Shown here: positions 55,614 to 64,000 of the stretch, in pieces
Layout: the number at the start of each line of letters is the position of its first letter
How positions within the stretch are numbered: position 1 is the stretch's first letter
Source: Terramyces sp. JEL0728
Lineage: Eukaryota > Chytridiomycota > Chytridiomycetes > Rhizophydiales > Terramycetaceae
Length of the DNA: 64,000 nt
Assembly: GCA_027603945.1 (NCBI GenBank)
Contig: JADIIU010000016.1
Location: forward strand, 1 to 64,000
Direction of reading: 5' to 3'
Made by a program: the position numbers and the translations under genes
The notes under the pieces: generated by a model
The model's database searches: none
What the model saw: only the letters and a program-made list of their open reading frames with translations
What the model was told of the DNA's origin: nothing

Positions 55614-57050
55614 ATGGAGGAAAAAGTTCCAATGCAATATTCATCAGAGAGACCACTTACGTCTCGAACTAGAAAACGGATCGAGCAGCTAGTGGACGAC
55701 GAAGAGCTGGCGTTAAATCTAGCTTTGGAGGAAGACGCAAAAATAGCAAAAAAGTATTTGGTGACTAAAACAGATTGCAAGAAGATTACAACCAGGGAAC
55801 AGCAGTGGATGACTATCATCGTCTACGAACACCGCACACGGACACTTTAAAAATAGAGCCTACAGCCGAAGATGAACTATCACACTTTTCAGAGAGGGAT
55901 TTTAAAAATATTCAAGATGGAGAGAGTATAAAAGATGAGCTCATTTATAAATCTGGAGATAACCTGAACTATCGCCCAGAGGATTTTTTGGGAACGAAAC
56001 CCAAGTATACAAACCCGCGCACCAAATCTGTGGAGAGAGTATCACAAAACATTCAGCCAGAAAAACGGCCAGAATCAGTAGAGTCTACTAAAATCAACCC
56101 TTCGGCAGAAGCAAGGGTGAAATTCGAAAGCCAAAGAGCTTCATTCAATAGAAAACCGGCTTCCCCATCATCTGCATCCGACAGTGATGAATACCCATTG
56201 TCTGTAGCTTTGCAGGATGATTTGCGAGAGCCAGCCACGGCAGCTGTAAAAAAATCACCATTGCCAACTCGCACGGCAGTTGTAAAGCTTCCTAACATAG
56301 GACTCCAAAAAAGAATCTACAGCAAAGACATCTGCCAACCAGAGTGATATAGAAAAAGAAATGAAAACATTAATCGATATGATTGGACTGTTTCATCCTG
56401 AGAGTGTTGAGCTGGAACCATCGCTCTGCCCATTCTTACCAGATTACATCCCTTGTATCGGAGATATTGACCCGATAATCAAAGTAACTGTTTGTTAAAA
56501 AGATACCTAAGCCAAATGGGGAACTGAAATCTCTAGGTCTAGAAATATTAGATGAACCAAACGCAATGCAGTCAGATCCAGCAGGTAATCTCAACTAACA
56601 AAGTCGTGGATCTGTCACTAAGGGCAAACCAGCTTGAAAAAAGCTCTGAAAAAATCAAAGTAAGGTCTATACCGTTGCCGGTGATAGTAACTCCAAAAGA
56701 CCAAGACCAACTAAAAAAATCGCTAGATGTCTGGATAAAAACAGTTAACGATATTCATTCCAAACAGACGATTCGAAGGAATGATTTCGATTTGGAGAAA
56801 CTAATGGCTGAATGGCCGCAGGATATAGACAATTATTTGCCCAAAGTAGCTCCTCCTAACATAGATTATACTGCCAAACGCGGATATTGACTTGAAATTG
56901 AAAGATTATGCCCAGCTATGCTGCAATATTCTAGACATACCACTGGTTGACGCCAAAGTAAAGAAACGCGCCGGGTATGTCCATTCTTTATCCAAACTGT
57001 TTGAGCTGTATTCAGAGTTTAAAAATTCTCAGCATTTTGGAAGGCCATGA
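55614..57050 (+). CDS. IFT46: Intraflagellar transport protein IFT46
   Basis: 446-aa IFT-B core subunit, needed for outer dynein arm transport and flagellum assembly. N-terminal half charged and disordered. The conserved C-terminal domain starts with KTLIDMIGLFHPESVELE, then LCPFLPDYIPCIGDIDPIIK, IPKPNGELKSLGLEILDEP, and ends at LFELYSEFKNSQHF as in other IFT46 proteins. Introns 55754..55773, 56282..56300, 56484..56502, 56585..56603, 56846..56864 all fall at frame-restoring places. The stop is 18 bp from the convergent next gene. Confidence 0.93.
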
Positions 57051-57068
57051 TAATATATATTTATTTAC

Positions 57069-57697
57069 TTATATGAACCCCTCTCCAGAGTTGTATTCTT
57101 CTTTGCAATCCAGCAAATCTGCCAGCTTTGTAAAATATGGTCGGTGTGTCCAAATAGAAACAAAAACCAGTGCGTGATTCAACGGCAGCTGCTTGGATTC
57201 CTTTAATTTGTGAATTATATTTGTAATGAGCGAGTATTCCTTTTTCAGATTATCTACCAATTGATGCAAAATCGGATCCAGTTCAGAATGAGTCCTATTT
57301 TTATACAGCGACAGCTCTAATACAGCTGACCCAAAAGTTGATAGTGCATCCCTGATCGTTTCTTGATACTTGAAATATCCAAGAATAATTTTGTTAAAAT
57401 GTACTTGCTATGTCAACATTGAATTACGAATTTATTCTCAGTATCGTCCAGTTTTGCCGTTAGATCTGCAAACTCTTCTTTGAGCGATTTCCGGTCAAAA
57501 GAAATTGTCTCCATGCGATATAAATCCCATTTTGGTATGCTCTGCTCTGTCGATATTTTGGATAATTTCAAACGGTTATTCGAAGCTTCTCGAATTCGTA
57601 ATAAACTATTTTCCGAAATCATTTCCCAAGTATCCAGACATTTGTTTATTTCAGAAATTATCGCAACAACTTGTCTCTGAACAGATCCCAAACTCAT
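57069..57697 (-). CDS. Unknown coiled-coil protein
   Basis: 202-aa helical protein without recognised family. Heptad-like stretches (VVAIISEINKCLDTWEMIS; SLKEEFADLTAKLDDTENKF; LVDNLKKEYSLITNIIHKLK) suggest two long coiled coils and a small C-terminal region (HRPYFTKLADLLDCKEEY). One intron at 57408..57427. Between IFT46 (convergent) and TFIIA gamma (same strand); neighbours give no functional hint. Confidence 0.68.
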
Positions 57698-57804
57698 TCA
57701 AAAAAAATCTGCATTCGTCATTGGGCGTAATTTTTACAGCACAATTTAATATTTGTGAAACTTTGAAATCCTCCAATAGACAATTATTATTTATTCAGTG
57801 CAAG

Positions 57805-58134
57805 TTATTGAGCAGTACGAGCATTACAAGCAACGACTTTGACTTTATCAGCGACTACGGTTTCGTTCTCCAATCTAAAATTCGCAGAGTCAACTACAAA
57901 AGTCCACACATCATCGCAGAATCTATATACATGTAAATGTCCTTTCAGGGTAGCTCTAGATCTTACTTTGGCGTGTAATGCTTCGGAAATGCTGGCATCG
58001 AATTGGGTCAGCACTTGCATGGCGGTTTGTGGATCTAAGAGCGAGTCTTGGATTAAATCATCCAATGTGTCGGTCAGTGCTCTTCCCAGTGACGACTCTC
58101 TGTATAGTTGGTATTGGGGAGGTTGTTGGGACAT
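57805..58134 (-). CDS. TOA2: TFIIA small subunit (gamma, Toa2)
   Basis: General Pol II factor that stabilises TBP on the TATA box. 109 aa, single exon, the normal length. Conserved helix bundle YQLYRESSLGRALTDTLDDL and IQDSLLDPQTAMQVLTQFD, then the beta-barrel part (ALHAKVRSRATLKGHLHVYR, CDDVWTFVV). A short in-frame upstream extension to 58152 is ignored because the family starts at this ATG. Confidence 0.96.
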   Translation of the reverse strand: MSQQPPQYQLYRESSLGRALTDTLDDLIQDSLLDPQTAMQVLTQFDASISEALHAKVRSRATLKGHLHVYRFCDDVWTFVVDSANFRLENETVVADKVKVVACNARTAQ

Positions 58135-58228
58135 TTTAAAAGAATTTTTCAATCAGTTTTCTTCTTGGTGCTTTTATATGCGCCACAGGCAGGGCTGTCA
58201 AATTATAGTATCGTATAATTAAACTTTA

Positions 58229-60833
58229 TTACAATTTACTCGACAGCAATTCTAATACGCGAGAGCACTGCTTCTTGTATTCAAATGTGTCACCTTCTAA
58301 TCTGTTAAACCTAATGCAGTGCAATGCGGCAATATTGATTTTGCAAATTTTGATTTCAAAAGATACTTTTGTTGACCGTGTTACACTTTGTATACTTGGA
58401 TCACCCTCTGGTGTGAAATCAGTGTCCACTGCGGATGCCCTATCACTGAATGTAGTTGATATTGATGTCCGTGTAGAATCGTAATTCATTGAATTTCCAT
58501 ATGACGATGAAAGAGTTTGTTGATTTGCATTCAAAGGGATGGCTAATGACGCAGTAGTCATGTTGCTTGAGCTCCGTCTGACTACTCTTGGTGGAGGGGC
58601 ATTCATGTCAACGCTTGTAATAACGACAATTGAACCTCGTTTTTCAAAATATGTCAGTATGCTTTCTCTTTGCATAATCATTAGCGTGTTTAACAAAAGC
58701 TCTCTTATTTTATGTGGTGGTTTGGTGGATGTTGTTGAAGCAGAAAAGATGCCCTTTACAGATACTTTTTCTATCTTGTCGTCAATCTGCCCAGTGACAT
58801 TCTTCCTTTTCGGTTCTTGTTCAAAATCAAAGTTATCGTTTATGGTAACTGGGGAGGATTGAGATGGTCTTCTAAATTCAACGAACGACTGAATTGGCTG
58901 AATGATTGAGGATTTAATCGAGATTCTAGATTTTGATTTTTCTCCAGACATCCTAATCTTTGGTTGATCATAGGAAACATCTCTTTCCGACTGAGATCTG
59001 GATTTTTGTTCTGGTTGTCTATTTTCGGTCTTGGGTTTCTTTCCTAGTTTTGAAAAGAACTCTAAAACTTTCTTTTTCAAACTACTCTTCTTTTCTGATT
59101 CGGAATTCATCATAATTTCTTCGCTAAGAGGGGAAGCCTCCTTAGTATCCTCTCGAGATTTCTTTGACCGCATGGATATAGCGGATAATCTAGATTTGAG
59201 GGTTTTTTGTGTGTCTGTAGAATCTTCTCCTGACATACGTGGTTTTGAATCGTTCGCAGAAGAGAGTTTTGAAGACACTCGTTTAAAGAACCTGCCTGAA
59301 TTCTTCTTTTTTTCAAGCGCCAAGGATTTGGACCGTCTTAGATTGGCTGGGTCTGCAGATGGTTCCTACACTTAAATTAAGGCTACCTCTAGTGTTTTGG
59401 CACTGGAAAGTGTTTGTCTCCTAGCTGGCATAGCATTACTGGTGGTTGGAGATAATTCTACGGAATGAACGGAAGGACGTTTTTCAACTATTGGCTTATT
59501 TTGCTTTCTCAGCTTTTCCTGAACCAAATAGTATATACTGACAGCGGGATCCATTGGAATTTGATCTGGAAATTGATTTTTAGTTGCGGCAATCATCAGC
59601 CTTTGTAAAATTGCGTCATTTGAACCAAGATCGAATCCTTTCATCCTTTCTACTGCGTCCATGTTAAATGGAGGTACGAAAGATTCTCTTGGCGGCATAA
59701 AGTTTGACACTTGAATGTTTGACAGCCAGGGGTGGTGTATAATCTCTCCCAAGGATGCCCTTTCAGCAGGATTCACCGCCAGCATCCTAGATATCATATG
59801 CTTCAATTCGGGAGATAAATGGCCAGGTAAATCAAAGATCCCAGCCTTAATTTTTGCATGAAGCTCGGGTAAATTGGAATCGTCAAAGGGAACCTAAATT
59901 AACTAGAGGTACCTTTCCGCAAGTTAATACATATAATATAACTCCCAAACTCCAAATATCTACTTCCGGCCCAATATATTTCCTTGCCGAGAGCAATTCT
60001 GGCGCTGCAAAATACAAACTTCCACAGAATGTAGACAGAAGTTTGTCTTTAGAGTACATATTAGCCAACCCGAAATCTATTAGTTGAATGTATCCCTTGT
60101 TGTTTATCAAGATATTTTCAATTTTCAAATCTCTGTGAACAACATTGTTGCGATGGCAGTAATCTGCGTTAAATGTTAAATACCGACTGCGGATAATATC
60201 TGCGCCATTAGCGTTTGTGCGAATTTTTCTTTTAGTTTACCATGACTGATGATAAAATCCAACACCTGAGTTCCTTCAACCAACTATTGTTATCAAAAAT
60301 TACATCCATAAACAAGTAATAGTGCGAATTAGTGATTGCAATTTCCCTTAGCGATACGATGTATGGGTGATCGAGCAACAGTGTGAGAGCCATTTCCCTA
60401 ATCATTCGTTGATCATCCATTTCTTCTTGGGAATTGTACGAATGGCTTGGTATATCTGACATGTACGATCCCAGTACTAATGACTCTGGCCCTTCGACTG
60501 CAACCGGCCGTCTAACTATTTTGCAAGCATACTGTATTATGAAAAAATTACTTGCTTGCCGCTGGTGTGGTATGCAACCTTGACTTTCCCCATACTGCCC
60601 TGGCCGATAGTCTTTCCCATGCTATACGGCCCGACTGTCCTCAACGCTCTAGCCTTCTCTTTTCTCTCTTTGGACATTAAAAAATTGTAGGTCAAAATAT
60701 TTCTCTTTAGAGCCTGAAAGTTGGGGCGCAGTATCCCAAATAAAGGTTGAAACACGTTTGGTTCACTTTGAATTGCTCTTTTGCAAATCTGGTTCTTTGG
60801 CAGATGGCGGAGCGTTGGCAATGCGGGCGTCAT
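58229..60833 (-). CDS. Kin1/MARK-type serine/threonine kinase with KA1 domain
   Basis: 834-aa kinase of the Kin1/Kin2-MARK group (cell polarity, exocytosis). Glycine loop [17 protein letters not shown] near 75, VAIK-type lysine in [10 protein letters not shown], catalytic [34 protein letters not shown] in place of the usual APE context. A long basic, serine-rich linker leads to a C-terminal KA1 domain ([20 protein letters not shown]), expected to bind acidic phospholipids. All catalytic residues present. Introns 60532..60551, 60284..60303, 60164..60183, 59894..59912, 59366..59386. Confidence 0.93.
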
Positions 60834-60996
60834 ACTAACTTATATTTCACGTTTTGGGCAGCTTTTGAAAAAATACTGTACTTGAACCGGAGAGGATTAG
60901 CGATTAATATTTATATCTGAACCCTGACTGTACAATTTACTATGCTTGATTTATTTCCTGTGCAGGATTTATTTTTTCTTTTTTTTCAAATTCAAC

Positions 60997-62713
60997 ATGG
61001 ATATTTTCGACGATGATGTTGAAGTAAATTCTGAAATTACCATTAATCAAAGCTTCGCTAAAAAATACGAATACAATAAAAAGAGGCAGGAACTGGAACA
61101 ACGTAATATGGATTTAACATAAGTTAAACAGGAGTATGCCAACGGAGAATCAAGCTCCTCTGATGACGAAGTGGAGGACGATATTGGAGAGCTGATCACT
61201 CCTGAAGTGGATGCACAGATTCTAAAGACGATTTCCATGATTAAAGCCAAGGATACCAAAGTGTATGATCCACAAGTAAATTTCTTTGAAGGTAGCTTTT
61301 ACTAACCCAGAATCGGAGTTGGACAAGGCAAAATCCAAGTGGGAAAAGAAGAAAGGCAAAATTGTATATTCCGATTAACCAAAGGAAAGCAAGCCGGTGC
61401 GCTTGAAGGATTATCAGATGAATAAACTGCTGAATCCAGAAAAAGAAAAAATGGCATTTACTGAAGAGCAAGATGCAATCAAAGATGAATTTAAAGTATG
61501 TAATTCCTAACCCAGACTGCTGTCAATGCATTTGAAGCAACCGCAGACGATGACTTGTTCACCATCAGACAAAAGGGTGAAGGCGAATTGAAAGCTGAAG
61601 ACGATGCTTATTCTCAATTTTTGTTGAAGCAACTGCACAAAGATGATCCAGATAAAGAAGGATGGAAAAAGCTGTCGACCGACGGAAATGTCGACAATGA
61701 CCAAAAATTCTTGATGGACTTTATCTTGAGTAGAGGATGGGTTGAGAAGGGTGCTAATAAAATTCCGACCTATGAAGAAATCACTAAACACCACTTGCAC
61801 GATTCTACAGATGAAGAAGATGAAGAACGCATGGATGAGTTCGAAACCCAATACAACTTTAGATTTGAAGAACCGTAATACTTAACTAATCCCAGCGGTG
61901 CTGAAAAAGTCATTACCCACGCCAGAGATATTCCTGGCTCAATAAGAAGAAAGGACAATACGAGAATCTTGCAACGTCAAAGCGTTCAAGAAAGGAAAGA
62001 AATGGAAAAGCAAAAGAAAAAGGAGGACTTGAAGAGATTAAAGAACTTGAAGCGTGAAGAATTGGCAAACAAGTTGCGTCAAATCAAAGAAATGGCTGGT
62101 GGTGATTTGATTGGATTGGATGAAATGGAACTGGACAAAGAATTTGATCCTAATGCATATGATAATAAGATGAATGAAGTGTTCACCAAAGATTATTACA
62201 GCAAAGCGGATTTAAAAAAGACTGGCAAGCCAAAGAAGCCTGTGTTTGAAGATGATATTGATATAAGTGATCTAATACCTGCAGAAGAAAAAGAGGAAAA
62301 TAAGCCTGCTGGTAAGTTTCTTTAAAATAGATGACATTGAAAAGTATATGGACGAGTACTACCAGTTGGATTATGAAGATGTAGTGGGCGACTTGCCCGT
62401 CAGATTCAAGTACAGAAAAACAGATCCAGAAACCTACAACTTGACACCTGAAGATATATTGATGGCAGACGACCAAGATCTGAACGAACTAGTATCTCTG
62501 AAGAAATTGGCTCCATATAGATTTGGAAGCGTCAAAGAAAGAGACCAACTGAAATGGAAGAACTCTAAAAAGAAAAAGCTTTGGGAATTCCGCGCCAAAT
62601 TGAAGGGCAAGACTATAAAACAAGAAGAAAAGGAAGAAATCAAGAGCAAGAAGGAAGGGAAAGTCAGCAAGAGCAGAATGGACTCGTATTCTACCACCAG
62701 TAAAAAGAAATAA
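60997..62713 (+). CDS. KRI1: Ribosome biogenesis factor Kri1
   Basis: 531-aa nucleolar protein for 40S subunit assembly (partner of Krr1). Acidic/basic charge clusters; N-terminal FAKKYEYNKKRQELEQLKQE, central DDDLFTIRQKG, RFEEPGAEKVITHARDIPGS with RRKDNTR, and the C-terminal Kri1 domain DDIEKYMDEYYQLDYEDVVG then LPVRFKYRKT, ending in a lysine-rich tail. Introns 61103..61123, 61292..61310, 61364..61384, 61496..61515, 61875..61895, 62312..62330. The first removes an apparent stop in YANGES and the fifth restores EEPGAEK. Confidence 0.92.
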
Positions 62714-62751
62714 TAAAGTTAATTGCCCATCTTAATTTTTTACTTTTTTTT

Positions 62752-63473
62752 ATGGGTCTGGATTATGGAGATGATGCAATTGAGCCAAGGAGCAGAACCA
62801 ATCTAAATGATAGATATCAAAGAGACGATCATCAAAGAAATCATGATAGACGGGGTCGTAGAGGAGAAAAGGATGAGTTTGGCAGAGATGTGGATGAATT
62901 TGGAAGAGCAAAGGACTCGAAAATGCACGATAGGAGAGAAAGGGATAGACGATACGAAACTGACAGAGATAGGGATAGACGATACGAAACTGACAGAGAT
63001 AGGGATAGACGATACGAAACTGACAGAGATAGGAATTATTCCAGGAGGGAAAGGTCAAGAGAGCGAGACCGATATCGCAGAGATCGATATCCAGACGAAA
63101 AGAATAGATATAGCCCTGATCGTAGACGGGCTGGAAGTGGTTCTCGCTCGCCGACAAGAAGGGATAGTCCACCAGTGCATAAAAAACAAGATTCGCCAAT
63201 TGCACAAAATACCGAGCCGCACAAAGAAACAGAAGGGTACTCTATAGTTGACGGTAGAAATATGGAAGTGGAAAATGCCAACGAATTGGATGAAGAAGAG
63301 CAAATGCGCAGGATAATGGGGTTTTCGAGTTTTGAAACCACAAAGGTAATACATTGCTAATCTAGAACAAAAAAGTACTGGGTGCCGATGTAAGTGCTGT
63401 AGATACCATAAAGAAACGCAATTTTAAGCAATTCATGAATCGCGGAAGGAAAAACGAGGACAGCAATAAATGA
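62752..63473 (+). CDS. SNRNP27: U4/U6.U5 tri-snRNP 27 kDa protein (SNRNP27)
   Basis: 233-aa splicing factor (human 27K, C. elegans SNRP-27) that influences 5' splice-site choice. N-terminal RD/RE/RS-rich region with a threefold decapeptide repeat (DRDRRYETDR), then the conserved C-terminal domain RRIMGFSSFETTKNKKVLG and KKRNFKQFMNRGRK. A single intron at 63346..63365 lies inside the conserved domain, so the unspliced frame ends early after ETTK. AATAAA overlaps the stop. Of interest because this organism splices introns near the minimal size. Confidence 0.92.
62941..63030 (+). repeat. 30-bp tandem repeat, three perfect copies, in SNRNP27
   Basis: Unit of 30 bp (AGGGATAGACGATACGAAAC plus 10 more bases) repeated three times without a mismatch and coding for ten residues. 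Perfect identity at silent sites points to recent expansion. Confidence 0.95.
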
Positions 63474-63484
63474 ATGATAGTTTA

Positions 63485-63811
63485 TTAGTTCTTTTCAAGC
63501 TTGGCCAAAATTTCGCTGACGTTGAATAGTGTGTATTCTTCAGAGTTGAATTTGACTGAGCTGCCTCCATATTGCGGTAATAAAACATGATCCCCTTTTT
63601 GAACGGACAATGGTACCAATTTACCATCCTTGCCTGGTAGTCCAGGTCCAACTTCAACTACCACTCCCTCATTGATAGTTTCTTGAGCTTTTTCTGGGAT
63701 AAAGAGACCAGATGCAGTGCGCTTGAATTAATACGGAGTTACCTCTGCTGCTTTGACTCTTTGCACTAGGACACGATCGAAGAGCGGGATGAGACGTTTG
63801 ACTGAGCTCAT
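63485..63811 (-). CDS. HSP10: Mitochondrial chaperonin 10 (HSP10/GroES)
   Basis: 101-aa co-chaperonin forming the heptameric lid of HSP60. Family pattern: RLIPLFDRVLVQRVKAAE, ASGLFIPEKAQETINEG (mobile loop), VVVEVGPGLPGKDG, GDHVLLPQYGGSSVKF, and LFNVSEILAKLEKN at the end. Intron 63722..63742 just before the mobile loop. Head to head with HSP60, start codons 89 bp apart. Confidence 0.97.
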
Positions 63812-63900
63812 TTGAAATAGATATAAGGAAAAAAATTCTAGCAAGTTCGTTGCGCAAAAACCATGTGACCTGAAAGAAAAAAACTTGACTTAATAATCAG
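63812..63900. promoter_or_regulatory. Shared HSP10/HSP60 bidirectional promoter region
   Basis: 89-bp spacer between divergent start codons of HSP10 and HSP60. No perfect heat-shock element (nGAAn repeats) is obvious, but TTC/GAA-like trimers (AAATTCTAGCAAGTTCG) occur. Coordinated expression is inferred from position. Confidence 0.5.
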
Positions 63901-64000
63901 ATGTTCAAGAAGGTCAGTAAATCTGTTCTTTCCAACAGTGCTCGTTCATACTCTTCACACAAAGAAATCCTGTTCGGGAATCCAGGTAGACAGGCATTAG
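63901..64000 (+). CDS. HSP60: Mitochondrial chaperonin HSP60, 5' part only
   Basis: The first 30 or so codons, cut by the window end. The N-terminus MFKKVSKSVLSNSARSYSS is a good mitochondrial presequence and leads into HKEILFGNPGRQAL, which matches the mature HSP60 start (…KELKFG…GR.ALL). The frame is open to the window edge. Confidence 0.88.
   Translation, partial: MFKKVSKSVLSNSARSYSSHKEILFGNPGRQAL

Noticed and set aside
62941..63030. CRISPR-like array
   Set aside because: Direct repeats without spacers inside a eukaryotic coding region.
62807..63247. Two long alternative frames (plus and minus) over SNRNP27
   Set aside because: They arise from the repetitive RD-coding sequence and the 30-bp repeat. 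Only the SNRNP27 frame carries the conserved C-terminus.

Overview
The window is a compact eukaryotic chromosome segment. It most likely comes from a flagellated (zoosporic) early-diverging fungus or close relative of the chytrid, Rozella or aphelid kind. I infer this from a mix of fungal-type genes (Osh3-like OSBP, Kin1-like kinase with KA1, GT34 glycosyltransferases, Pof1-like NMNAT, YER152C-like aminotransferase), axonemal and ciliary genes that Dikarya lack (ODAD4/TTC25, CFAP69, IFT46), class C receptors with a periplasmic-binding ectodomain, and lineage-specific ankyrin proteins. Species level is not claimed.

The most striking property is the gene structure. Nearly all introns I could reconstruct, about 120, are only 18-23 nt long. 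They start GT (twice GCAAGT), end AG, and carry a TAAY/CTAAY branch-like motif a few bases before the AG. In the multi-exon genes the spliced length comes out as an exact number of codons and conserved protein motifs are restored across the junctions. For spliced genes the coordinates below span start codon to stop codon, and intron positions are in the evidence text.

Layout. 1-7.6 kb: WrbA/Pst2-type flavoprotein, Nup107/Nup84, cohesin Scc3/STAG. 7.7-10.6 kb: Osh3-like lipid transfer protein. 10.6-13.8 kb (minus): ODAD4/TTC25, spliceosomal Dim1/TXNL4A, CHCHD2/Mix17. 13.8-17.6 kb: an ankyrin-like protein, then CFAP69. 17.6-21.5 kb (minus): P5B ATPase (Ypk9/ATP13A2). 22-29.1 kb: a multi-pass membrane protein and two tandem class C GPCRs in the least gene-dense part. 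29.5-35.3 kb: Sel1-repeat protein, small membrane protein, proteasome chaperone Nas6, PLP aminotransferase, an unknown protein, FAXC-like GST-fold protein and NMNAT. 35.3-41.7 kb: Rae1/Gle2, small unknowns, two tandem GT34 enzymes, AlkB/ALKBH8-like, MFS transporter. 41.8 kb: tRNA-Glu(CTC). 42.2-50.2 kb: Fig4 phosphatase, prefoldin 5, LRR receptor-like protein, an unknown helical protein, RPB11. 50.2-57.7 kb: ankyrin protein, MutL/PMS-like protein, a LUMINIDEPENDENS/PNUTS-like protein, IFT46, an unknown coiled-coil protein. 57.8-64 kb: TFIIA gamma, Kin1-like kinase, Kri1, SNRNP27, and the head-to-head HSP10/HSP60 pair (HSP60 cut by the window edge).

Genes are packed tightly: 15 bp between Nup107 and STAG, 10 bp between the divergent starts of the FAXC-like gene and NMNAT, 6 bp between the convergent ankyrin and PMS-like genes. 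In at least nine genes the stop codon lies inside an AATAAA hexamer. There is no sign of operons, CRISPR, transposons or integrated virus. Most genes are housekeeping, so neighbours rarely share a pathway. The exceptions are the HSP10/HSP60 pair, the tandem GPCRs and the tandem GT34 enzymes.
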